From Pyrinomonadaceae bacterium (GTDB lineage: Bacteria > Acidobacteriota > Blastocatellia > Pyrinomonadales > Pyrinomonadaceae): a DNA stretch of 64,000 nt. The stretch lies in NCBI GenBank assembly GCA_017983495.1, contig JAGOBH010000002.1:558001-622000 (forward strand), written 5' to 3'. Positions 27,105 through 34,411 of the stretch are shown here, one piece after another (within the stretch, counting starts at the first letter, position 1; each line of letters begins with the position of its first letter). The notes beneath the pieces are model-generated. The model saw nothing but the letters and a program-made list of their open reading frames with translations. It was not told the origin of the DNA and did no database searches. The position numbers and the translations under genes were made by a program.

Positions 27105-27950
27105 ATGAAAATTGCACTTAACGGCGCCACCACGATGCATGCGAACCTCGTCACCGATATCCAGGCGGCACACGCTGCTGGTTTCGACCTGATCGAGCTT
27201 TGGAAATCGAAATTGATCGAATTTCTTGAGGAAAACTCCACCTCTGACCTCAAACGACTGCTCGACGAGGCCAGCCTCGAACCGTGGTCGATCAACTCTA
27301 TCGAACACATCACGTTTCGTACGCCCGAGGATTACGCCGTCATACGCGACGAATGCGAACGGCTGTGTCAGATCGCCGGCGAACTCAACTGCCCGTACAT
27401 CGTGGTCGTTCCCGGAAAGCTCCCGGACGGGGCGACCAAAGAGCAGATCATCGAAGAATCGGTCCGTGTGCTCAACGAACTCGGCGACATTGCTCATCAT
27501 TACGGCGTCGGCCTTGCGTTCGAGTTCCTAGGGCAGACAGATTGCTCGGTCCAAACGCTAGACCTGGCAAAGGAGATCATTGAGATCATCGACCGGCCGA
27601 ATATCGGCGTTGTCATCGACACGTTTCATTTTTACGCCGGCAATTCGACGTTTGAGGCGATCGACACACTAGATCCGGAAAAGCTGTTTATTTTTCACAT
27701 CAACGACGCCGAAGACCTGCCGAAGGAACAACTGACCGACGCTCAGCGTTTATATCCCGGCATGGGTATTTTGCCGATCAAGGAGATCAAAGAGCGTTTC
27801 GACCATATCGGCTATGACCGAATGGTGTCGATCGAGATATTTCGGCCCGAATACTGGGCTCAGGACCCGTTCGACGTCGCCCGCCGTGCGAAAGCGGCGA
27901 CCGAAGAGGTTCTCGGCCTCGGCCAGTGGTCGGCCGGCGGCAGTTGGTAA
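27105..27950 (+). CDS. Sugar phosphate isomerase/epimerase, IolI-like TIM barrel
   Basis: 281 residues from the ATG at 27105. It is an AP endonuclease-2-type TIM barrel. The start 'KIALNGATTM', the metal-site strands 'GLAFEFLGQTDCSV' and 'VVIDTFHFYAG', and the ending 'YDRMVSIEIFRPEYW' line up well with 2-keto-myo-inositol isomerase IolI (Glu, Asp, His and Glu metal ligands are all present). It should isomerise inososes or a related keto-sugar using a divalent metal. The next gene, 9 bases on, is an IolG-like dehydrogenase, which supports a polyol/inositol role. The other iol genes are not in this window. Confidence 0.85.
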   Translation: MKIALNGATTMHANLVTDIQAAHAAGFDLIELWKSKLIEFLEENSTSDLKRLLDEASLEPWSINSIEHITFRTPEDYAVIRDECERLCQIAGELNCPYIVVVPGKLPDGATKEQIIEESVRVLNELGDIAHHYGVGLAFEFLGQTDCSVQTLDLAKEIIEIIDRPNIGVVIDTFHFYAGNSTFEAIDTLDPEKLFIFHINDAEDLPKEQLTDAQRLYPGMGILPIKEIKERFDHIGYDRMVSIEIFRPEYWAQDPFDVARRAKAATEEVLGLGQWSAGGSW

Positions 27951-27959
27951 ACATTTGTT

Positions 27960-28928
27960 ATGGATAAAGTTAAGATCGGGATCGTAGGAACGGGTTATAT
28001 TGGCAACGTCCACGGGCGGATATTTTCGCGTGATGACCGTGCCGAGATCGCCGCGTTGTACGACATCATCCCCGAGCGGGCCGAGCGGGCATCGCGTTCG
28101 ATCGGCGGCAGGGTTTGCTCGTCGCGAGACGAATTACTCGACAATTGCGATGCGGTGCTCGTTTGCACGCCTAATAAAACGCACCCCGAGATCGCGTCGG
28201 CGGCGGTAGTGGCCGGGAAGCACGTGTTTTGCGAAAAGCCGTTCGCCATCGGCATAGACGAAGCACGCAAATTGCTTGCGATCGCGGACGGCAGCAGCGG
28301 CGTGTTTCAGGTCGGACACAATCGGCGCTACGCTCCCGTCTATGCACAGTTAAAACAGCTTTTGGCCGAAGACCGTGCTCACTCCGCACATATCAAAATG
28401 AACCGCGGAGAGCTGAAAAATCCGGTGTGGACGGGCGACGTGAATGTGACGGGCGGATTTCTTTACGAAACCACGATCCATCTGTTCGATATGATGCGGC
28501 ACCAGTTTGGCGAGATCGACGAGCTTATCGCGTATGGATCGCAGCATGAATATCCTGAACTCGACGAATTTTCGATCATTTTCAAGTTCAAGAGCGGTTT
28601 TCACTGTACATTTGCATCGTCATCCGACGCGAGCTGGCATTTTCCGTTCGAACGGGTCGAGGTCTTTTGCCACCATCGGACGATCATGACCGAGGAGATG
28701 GAGCGTTTGCTGGATTCACGCGGCATGGACGCTAATTTTGAGACGTTCTCGTATCACATGACGGAAAAGGAAGAGCGTTGGGGCTATGTGCAGGAAGATA
28801 AGGCGTTTATCGACGCGATCCTGACCGGAACTCCGCCGCCAGTGACGGCTCTCGACGGATTTAAGTCGGTCGAATTGGTCGAGTCGGTTTACGTATCGAT
28901 CCGCTCGGGCGAGCGTGTAAAGTTCTAG
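27960..28928 (+). CDS. Gfo/Idh/MocA family oxidoreductase, IolG-like
   Basis: 322 residues. An N-terminal Rossmann domain binds NAD(P) through GTGYIGNVHGR (residues about 10-20), with the family EKPFA box near residue 93 carrying the key lysine. The C-terminal alpha/beta domain has 'GGFLYETTIHLFDMMRHQFG', whose His and preceding residues form the substrate site. Such enzymes oxidise sugars and inositols at a secondary alcohol. With the IolI-like gene 9 bases upstream, inositol or a related cyclitol is a reasonable substrate; glucose or other sugar substrates remain possible. Confidence 0.88.
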   Translation: MDKVKIGIVGTGYIGNVHGRIFSRDDRAEIAALYDIIPERAERASRSIGGRVCSSRDELLDNCDAVLVCTPNKTHPEIASAAVVAGKHVFCEKPFAIGIDEARKLLAIADGSSGVFQVGHNRRYAPVYAQLKQLLAEDRAHSAHIKMNRGELKNPVWTGDVNVTGGFLYETTIHLFDMMRHQFGEIDELIAYGSQHEYPELDEFSIIFKFKSGFHCTFASSSDASWHFPFERVEVFCHHRTIMTEEMERLLDSRGMDANFETFSYHMTEKEERWGYVQEDKAFIDAILTGTPPPVTALDGFKSVELVESVYVSIRSGERVKF

Positions 28929-28957
28929 CCTGAAGGCTTGTATTTTCTGGGAATGCT

Positions 28958-29449
28958 ATGATCAAGTGTCAAAATTGCGGAAATCTTAATAACCCCGAGA
29001 GCCATTTTTGCCGTTTCTGCGGCACAAAATTCCTCGCGCAGGCTCCGCAACCGTTTCCACAGCCCATTCCGCAGCAAGCTCCGCCGCCCCAGTACGATCT
29101 TGCTCCGCCGCGGCCGTACGCGTGGAAGACGGACGAATTCACAACCCAAAATGAGGCACGAAAGACCATCGATTCGACCGCACCGGTTAATCGTCCGGGA
29201 GCAACGGCCCCGATCGGGCAATATCAGCCGCAGCGTCTCGTTCAGCAGGGACAGCAGCAGCTTAGCCAGCCATATCGTTGTCCTCACTGCATGAGCCAGT
29301 TTCTGCCGCGTGTCGAGCGGCGAATTTCAACCGGCGGCTGGATCACGTTTGCCGTTTTGCTCGTGTTCTTTTTCCCGTTGTTCTGGATCGGATTGTTGAT
29401 CAAAGAGGACGTCCGCACTTGTCCGTCATGCAATTCAAAGGTCGGTTAA
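28958..29449 (+). CDS. Zinc-ribbon protein with C-terminal LITAF-like domain
   Basis: 163 residues. An N-terminal zinc ribbon (CQNCG...CRFCG at about 4-22) is followed by a long Pro/Gln-rich linker (30-100). A C-terminal LITAF-like module has CPHC at about 107, a hydrophobic membrane-inserting stretch (GGWITFAVLLVFFFPLFWIGLL), and CPSC near the end. The two CxxC pairs flank the hydrophobic segment and would form one zinc site at the membrane face. LITAF domains are best known in eukaryotes, where they sit on endosomes; bacterial relatives lack known roles. It follows the Gfo gene by 29 bases. Confidence 0.8.
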   Translation: MIKCQNCGNLNNPESHFCRFCGTKFLAQAPQPFPQPIPQQAPPPQYDLAPPRPYAWKTDEFTTQNEARKTIDSTAPVNRPGATAPIGQYQPQRLVQQGQQQLSQPYRCPHCMSQFLPRVERRISTGGWITFAVLLVFFFPLFWIGLLIKEDVRTCPSCNSKVG

Positions 29450-29452
29450 GTG

Positions 29453-30409
29453 CTATCGGTAATAATAGCCTTTAGGATGCTCGATCTTGATCTCGGGATT
29501 CGTGCTGGTGATATCAAGATAGTGATATCCCTTTTTCATATGGGTGGATAAATATGTAAGTGCAAATTGTCTGCTGAGCAGCAGGCCGAGGTCTTTGAAA
29601 AACGGATCGAAACTAACCGGTCCTAGCGAACCCTGAAAGAAAGCACGCCCCCCGGTTTCGTCGGACAGTTTGGCAAGCGAGCCCTGTGCGGCAGTGACGA
29701 TACGACCGTCGCCCGATTGAGTCAGCGAGGTCGGTGAATATATCGAATAGATCGCGACGCCTTTCTTCTGAGCTTTATTTATTGCCCGATCGAGATCGAT
29801 CGATTGCAGTGGGCCAAAGCCGGTCAAGCCTTGAGAAGCGTCGAGGCCGTCTGAAACCAGCAGGATGGCTCGCCGTCCGCTTGGCAGGCCATCGAATCGG
29901 CCGAGGGCGTCGACAACGCCGCTAAACGGGCCGTTGCCCGAAGATGTGCCGCCGGAAATGATCCGGATCGAGCTTGCCGCCTTTTCAAGGTCATCGGTAA
30001 ATTTTTGGCGAACCTGCAGCGAACCGCCGCGTATATATGCCACCATTACGCGCGTACCTTTGGGCAAGCCGCGGATGAATTTGCGGAGTTCGCCAAGCTG
30101 TAGATTGACGTTGCCGGTAAGATCGTCCTGGATCAATACCTGCAGAGCAAGCGGGGCGTTGGTCACACTTCGGATCGAGAGGATCGTCTGCTCTTCTTTA
30201 TCCTCTTTGACGATCAAACGGTCGGCCTGAATAAATTCTTCGGCCTGATCGGTTTTCAGCTCTTTTTTGGTAAAGATCGAGATCGGAACTGTCACCGTTC
30301 GAACCTTTTGACGGTCGCCGGCGTTTGGCTCTTGAGCACGGACGGCGGTTTGGGCCGCGATCGCGACAATTACTGACAAGAGAATAAATTTGAAGGATCG
30401 TATGGTCAT
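29453..30409 (-). CDS. VWFA domain secreted protein (acidobacterial type)
   Basis: About 318 residues from the ATG at 30409. A signal peptide ends near VRAQ. The von Willebrand A-type domain (about 85-280) shows 'LLVSDGLDASQGL' (a strand plus Asp/Ser typical of the metal-ion-dependent adhesion site) and 'IYSIYSP', followed by a C-terminal 'YLSTHMKKGYHYLDI' barrel-like part. This resembles the VWFA-related domain family especially frequent in Acidobacteria. It is presumably exported and involved in protein binding. The 3' end converges on the LITAF-like gene, three bases apart. Confidence 0.85.
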   Translation of the reverse strand: MTIRSFKFILLSVIVAIAAQTAVRAQEPNAGDRQKVRTVTVPISIFTKKELKTDQAEEFIQADRLIVKEDKEEQTILSIRSVTNAPLALQVLIQDDLTGNVNLQLGELRKFIRGLPKGTRVMVAYIRGGSLQVRQKFTDDLEKAASSIRIISGGTSSGNGPFSGVVDALGRFDGLPSGRRAILLVSDGLDASQGLTGFGPLQSIDLDRAINKAQKKGVAIYSIYSPTSLTQSGDGRIVTAAQGSLAKLSDETGGRAFFQGSLGPVSFDPFFKDLGLLLSRQFALTYLSTHMKKGYHYLDITSTNPEIKIEHPKGYYYR

Positions 30410-30489
30410 CCGCAATTTTTTCGATCAGTGAAAACGTTCAAATCATAATACATTTTATTGTAAATGCTAAACTTTGCGGTGAGTGAAAT

Positions 30490-30518
30490 TTGAACTGAGT
30501 AGATAGTGTTTGTAAAGT
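30490..30518 (+). promoter_or_regulatory. Promoter of the coiled-coil membrane protein gene
   Basis: TTGAAC at 30490-30495, a 17-base spacer and TAAAGT at 30513-30518 form a good sigma70-like promoter. The start codon is at 30529, so the transcript would have only about four leader bases and no Shine-Dalgarno site. Confidence 0.55.
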
Positions 30519-30528
30519 ACAGCATAAG

Positions 30529-31305
30529 ATGAGCGATATTTCGCTAAGATACGACATCGACAAACGCGACCTTGCAAAGGGCCGCAATCTGCTGATCGGC
30601 GCCTTTGTCGCTCCGCCGTTGCTGGCGGGGATCCCGGCGGCGCTGTTTTTTACGTTGATGTTCATCTTGGGGACCACGCCGCCGGCGGCCGCTGTTTTTT
30701 TCTTTTTGGCACTGATCACCGGTGCGGTTGGATTACTGGTTGGCCTCGGGGTTTCCGGCTATTTCGGCTATCGCCGGGCAAACTGGACCAAAGAGATGCG
30801 TGAGCGGATCGCGGCTGACGGCATCCGTGCCGAAGAGATCGAGTGGTTCAAGCACGAACTTAAGTCGAATGAACGCAGAGCCTTAGCCGAGATCACCGCT
30901 CGCGACGCATTGCTCGCTGATGCGTATCGCGACACGCTCGCGACGCGCCTGACGGCGACACGGATGATCAAATCGTCCAAGCGCGAACTGCAGTTGATGC
31001 AGCGTCGCCAGAACAAGTTAAAACAGATCAATACGGATCGTGCAAAGGAATTTCAAGTAACACTCGGCAAAGACATCGAGAAGATCGATTCGATCAACAA
31101 TGAAGCCAAAGTAATGCTTGCTGAGGCCGAAACCCGGATGCAAATGATCGAAGCGGCATCAGTTCGCGGTTCGGCAGTTGCTGATTCCGAACTGATCCTC
31201 AAAAAGCTATCGGCACGAGCTACGGAGCTTCCACTTGCACTTGAAGAAGCGAAAATGGCCGAAGAGATCAGGGCAGAACTCGAAAACGAACTGGGCGAAA
31301 AGTAA
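30529..31305 (+). CDS. Two-helix membrane protein with long coiled coil
   Basis: 258 residues. Two membrane segments at about 20-48 and 53-82 precede a highly charged helical region (about 85-255) with heptad repeats (for example the segments around 'RRQNKLKQINTDRAKEF' and 'KDIEKIDSINNEAKV'). It is probably a membrane-anchored coiled-coil scaffold in the cytoplasm. I recognise no family and no catalytic motif. The start ATG sits just behind a strong promoter. The message ends at the shared terminator at 31311-31332, opposite the 6S RNA. Confidence 0.72.
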   Translation: MSDISLRYDIDKRDLAKGRNLLIGAFVAPPLLAGIPAALFFTLMFILGTTPPAAAVFFFLALITGAVGLLVGLGVSGYFGYRRANWTKEMRERIAADGIRAEEIEWFKHELKSNERRALAEITARDALLADAYRDTLATRLTATRMIKSSKRELQLMQRRQNKLKQINTDRAKEFQVTLGKDIEKIDSINNEAKVMLAEAETRMQMIEAASVRGSAVADSELILKKLSARATELPLALEEAKMAEEIRAELENELGEK

Positions 31306-31310
31306 AAAGA

Positions 31311-31332
31311 CCCGCATTCGGTTGAATGCGGG
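31311..31332. terminator. Bidirectional terminator between coiled-coil gene and 6S RNA
   Basis: A perfect 9-bp stem (CCCGCATTC with GAATGCGGG) around the four-base loop GGTT, with an A-tract on the left and a T-rich run on the right. It would end the rightward gene and the leftward 6S RNA alike. Confidence 0.8.
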
Positions 31333-31354
31333 CCGTTATTTGATATTCCGGCGA

Positions 31355-31560
31355 ATGAAAACCACAGTGCCGTTCGGACGTATGAATTGAACCTGTATTG
31401 GACAGGTGGGTGGCCTTCTGCTCTTTCGAGCATCCGAGCCGATGGCTATGGCGATTCCCCCTTGAGGGATCGCACTGACAGCGGCATTAGCCTCCCGGCA
31501 TTCATATGTTGGCTCAATTGTTGGTGCGTCCGGTGACGAACATTGCAGTAAACTTCTTTC
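31355..31560 (-). ncRNA. ssrS: 6S RNA
   Basis: The region lies directly downstream of zapA on the same strand, the conserved position of 6S RNA. On the minus strand the 5' part ACTGCAATG (near 31549-31541) pairs with the 3' part CACTGTGGT (near 31369-31361). The inner segment CGGACG pairs with CGTCCG, giving the long closing stem of 6S RNA. Between them are the central bulge region, AATTGAGCC and a further hairpin near CACCTGT/ACAGGT. A TATAGT -10 box (complement of 31571-31576) lies just upstream. 6S RNA mimics an open promoter and sequesters sigma70 RNA polymerase in stationary phase. Ends are approximate. Confidence 0.75.
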
Positions 31561-31608
31561 GCCTATAGAAACTATAGCACATCGGCAACGGCGAATTGAA
31601 GAGGGAAT

Positions 31609-31950
31609 TTACGCTTGCTGCTGCGGCTCAAAATCGAGCGGTATCGGCTCACGATGTTTGAGAATTCGGTCAAGTATTTCGCTGCATTCCGAGCTGCGCA
31701 TTCCAAGTTGCGAATCCATTTGAGCCTGAGCATCTCGCAATTGATGGTATTCATCTGCGATATGCAGAGCTGCTAAAATGGCGACCTTTAACGAGTCGAC
31801 CGTGAGTGTCCCGGACGATATATCACGCATTTTCGAATCGACATATTCTGCCAGATCGAGAATGTACTGATTGTCACCGTCGGAACGGATACTGTATGTT
31901 TGGTTGTAGATCTCAACCCTGAGAGATTTTTCCTCGGTCATACCACTCAT
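31609..31950 (-). CDS. zapA: Cell division protein ZapA
   Basis: 113 residues. The N-terminal fold starts 'RVEIYNQTYSIRSDGDNQYILDLAEYVDSKM', the hallmark of the ZapA globular domain that binds FtsZ. A C-terminal helix follows for tetramerisation. ZapA bundles FtsZ protofilaments and stabilises the Z ring. It follows the ZapB-like gene with a 6-base gap, and the 6S RNA gene lies just downstream, as in many bacteria. Confidence 0.92.
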   Translation of the reverse strand: MSGMTEEKSLRVEIYNQTYSIRSDGDNQYILDLAEYVDSKMRDISSGTLTVDSLKVAILAALHIADEYHQLRDAQAQMDSQLGMRSSECSEILDRILKHREPIPLDFEPQQQA

Positions 31951-31956
31951 GTCGGA

Positions 31957-32238
31957 CTATCTGCCAATGGCCTCGGCAACCTCCGGATCGATTATTGACA
32001 TTGCCTCGAGCATCGCCTCTATTTTCAATTGGATAGCGTCACGCTCCGAAAGTAATTCATCAAGTTTTTCTTCGAGCTGACGGTTGCGGTCATTAGCCTG
32101 GACGAGGTCATTGCGAAGCGTGTCGAACTGAGCGGTGGCATTTTCCTTTTCCTCGCGCAGTTTCTTGACGAACTCGATCGTCAAATAGATCTTGTCCTCA
32201 AGATGCGAGAACTTTTCCATGCCGGTTAGGCCGTTCAT
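31957..32238 (-). CDS. ZapB-like coiled-coil cell division protein
   Basis: 93 residues. After a short start, nearly the whole protein is a charged heptad-repeat helix ('FVKKLREEKENATAQFDTL...ANDRNRQLEEKLDELL'), the profile of ZapB, which joins ZapA to the division site. The sequence is short and low in complexity, so homology cannot be proven by eye. However, the position just upstream of zapA and the small size fit well. The last dozen residues (MSIIDPEVAEAIG) are a conserved-looking tail. It is 88 bases downstream of pheT. Confidence 0.72.
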   Translation of the reverse strand: MNGLTGMEKFSHLEDKIYLTIEFVKKLREEKENATAQFDTLRNDLVQANDRNRQLEEKLDELLSERDAIQLKIEAMLEAMSIIDPEVAEAIGR

Positions 32239-32326
32239 TATTTGGTCTCCAAAAGGGTGCGAAATAGCTTTGAATGTGATTATGTTGACATTTTACAAAA
32301 ACTTCAAGTAAAAGTTTAGGTTTTTA

Positions 32327-34405
32327 TCAAAATCTCGGCTTTGCTCCGGTCCGGCGTTCGAGTTCGGACAAGATCTGCAGATGGATCGTGTCTATCTCAG
32401 AATCGACCAGCGTTCGCTCATCGCTGCGATATTCGAGCCTGATAGTTGTTGATCGCTCGCCGTCGGCCATGCCTTTGCCTTCGTACACATCGACGAAGGA
32501 AACGCCGCGGCAAAGTTCGATCTTTTGCTCAATGATGGCGTTCTTGATGGTGCTGTATTCAACGCCTCGACCCGCAATTACCGAGACATCGCGGGTGATG
32601 CCGGGGAATTTTGGCAGCGGCTGATAATAGATCGGGTCGGCGGCGATCCCGAGAACTTCCTGCAGGTCGATCTCGCCGACGAAGACCGGCTGTTTGAACT
32701 TATAGGACGTTGCGATGTCATCAGCGAGCCGCCCGATGTACCCAACGTTTTTGCCCGAAATATTTATCGCCGCACTTTGTCCCCGGCGAAGATGTTTGAC
32801 ATCCTCGGCAACGAGATCCGCGTGTGGAGATCCGAACGCATCCAACGCGGCTTCGAGTGCTCCCTTAGCGTCGTAGAAATCGGTCTCGCGCATGGGCATG
32901 GCTCGGCCCGCGGAAATCTCATTTCCGGTTATCACGAATGCAAAAAGCTGCCGCTCTTCCGGTAACTGACCGTCGCCGATCGCAGCAAATGCCTTGCCTA
33001 GCTCGAATAGTTTGATGTCGCGGCGTTGATGATTGAGATTTAACCGAACCGCGTCGAGCAAACCGGGAATGATGGTGTGCCGCATACGCACCGCTCCCTC
33101 GATGACCGAGTCGTTGAGTGTAACAAATCCAGCGTCGCCGTTATTGCGTTCCAGTCCGGGCACGGTCTGAAACATGTAGTCGAAACGCGTATCGATAAAG
33201 CTGTAAGAAAGTGCCTCGTTGAAACCGTGATCCACAAGCGTTTGTCGGACTGCCTTTTCACGCAGTTCGTGCCGCTGATATTCGCCGGCACCGTAGGCCG
33301 GCGGTAGCTCCTCGGCAATATTCTCGTAACCGGCATGCCGGGAGATCTCTTCGACAAGGTCTTCCTCGATAGCGATATCGTGCCGCCACGAGGGCGAGAC
33401 AAATGTGGCCTCCGAGCTATCAGATTCCGTTCGGTGAATGCCGAGTGCCGCGAGTATTCGCTCACACTCAGCGGTATCGACGGCGAGCCCGGTCAGACGT
33501 TTTACTGCCGCCGAGATATCGTTGGATTTGACCATCGGAGCATGAAACGGCGTCGGATAGATGTCGATCAGATCGTCCGCGGTGCCGCCGGCAAGTTCGC
33601 AAATCAGTTGTGTCGCACGGTTTGACGCACGAACGAGGTTGTCAATATCTACACCGCGCTCAAAACGGTAGCTTGCCTCGGTCGCAAGATTGAGCGAACG
33701 CGAGGTGGCCCGAATATTTGATCTTTGAAAATATGCAACTTCAAGTAAAACGTTAGCAGTTGCGTCAGTGATTCCCGAATCGATACCGCCCATGATGCCT
33801 GCGACTGCAACGGGCCTATCAGCGTCACATATCGCGAGCATACTTGAGTCGAGCTTACGTTCGACCTCATCGAGAGTGGTTATTGTCTCGCCGGCGTCGG
33901 CCCGGCGCACTACGATCCGCCGTCCTGCCAGTTTGTCGAGGTCGAACGAATGCATCGGCTGGCCGAGTTCGTGCATTACGTAGTTGGTTATGTCCGCGAC
34001 GTTATTGATCGAACGTTCACCGATCGCCTCAAGCCGGTCCACGAGCCACTGCGGCGACGGGCCGACCGTCACGTCTCGTATGATCCTGGCGGTAAAGCGG
34101 GAACAAAGACCCGCGGCCTTGATCGTCACAGTCTCGCCGGCTAATACGGCCGGCATCGGCATCGTCATTTCGTCCGTCGATGATGTGAGCGGCTTTTCAA
34201 GGCTAACGCTCAGTTCACGGGCGACGCCGCGATGCGAAAGACAATCCGGGCGATTTGATGTCAGGTCGATATCAAAGACAAAATCGTCCCCATGCGGATG
34301 AATGCCCTCGACCGCGAGCCCGACACGCGTCAATTCCTCGCCGACCTTAGCCGGCGGCAGTTCAATATCGATCTGTTCTTTTAACCAGTTGTAGCTTATA
34401 TTCAC
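32327..34405 (-). CDS. pheT: Phenylalanine--tRNA ligase beta subunit, lacking the EMAP-type tRNA-binding domain
   Basis: 692 residues against about 800 in most bacteria. The N-terminus reads 'MNISYNWLKEQIDIELPP', 'VGLAVEGIHPHG' and then goes directly to 'DDFVFDIDLTSNRPDCLSH', so the roughly 110-residue OB-fold B2 domain that normally interrupts B1 is absent. The remaining modules are present: the B3/B4 editing region, the B5 domain, the catalytic-like core B6/B7, and the C-terminal FDX-ACB domain ('YYQPLPKFPGITRDVSV'). Together with PheS it charges tRNA-Phe. The pheS gene is not adjacent: a WG-repeat gene sits between them. ZapB follows after 88 bases. Confidence 0.95.
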   Translation of the reverse strand: MNISYNWLKEQIDIELPPAKVGEELTRVGLAVEGIHPHGDDFVFDIDLTSNRPDCLSHRGVARELSVSLEKPLTSSTDEMTMPMPAVLAGETVTIKAAGLCSRFTARIIRDVTVGPSPQWLVDRLEAIGERSINNVADITNYVMHELGQPMHSFDLDKLAGRRIVVRRADAGETITTLDEVERKLDSSMLAICDADRPVAVAGIMGGIDSGITDATANVLLEVAYFQRSNIRATSRSLNLATEASYRFERGVDIDNLVRASNRATQLICELAGGTADDLIDIYPTPFHAPMVKSNDISAAVKRLTGLAVDTAECERILAALGIHRTESDSSEATFVSPSWRHDIAIEEDLVEEISRHAGYENIAEELPPAYGAGEYQRHELREKAVRQTLVDHGFNEALSYSFIDTRFDYMFQTVPGLERNNGDAGFVTLNDSVIEGAVRMRHTIIPGLLDAVRLNLNHQRRDIKLFELGKAFAAIGDGQLPEERQLFAFVITGNEISAGRAMPMRETDFYDAKGALEAALDAFGSPHADLVAEDVKHLRRGQSAAINISGKNVGYIGRLADDIATSYKFKQPVFVGEIDLQEVLGIAADPIYYQPLPKFPGITRDVSVIAGRGVEYSTIKNAIIEQKIELCRGVSFVDVYEGKGMADGERSTTIRLEYRSDERTLVDSEIDTIHLQILSELERRTGAKPRF

Positions 34406-34411
34406 AGGTAT

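Noticed and set aside
26913..27500. N-terminal extension of the transglycosylase reading frame
   Set aside because: It is antisense to the IolI-like gene and has no similarity to lytic transglycosylases; a proper signal peptide starts at 26912.
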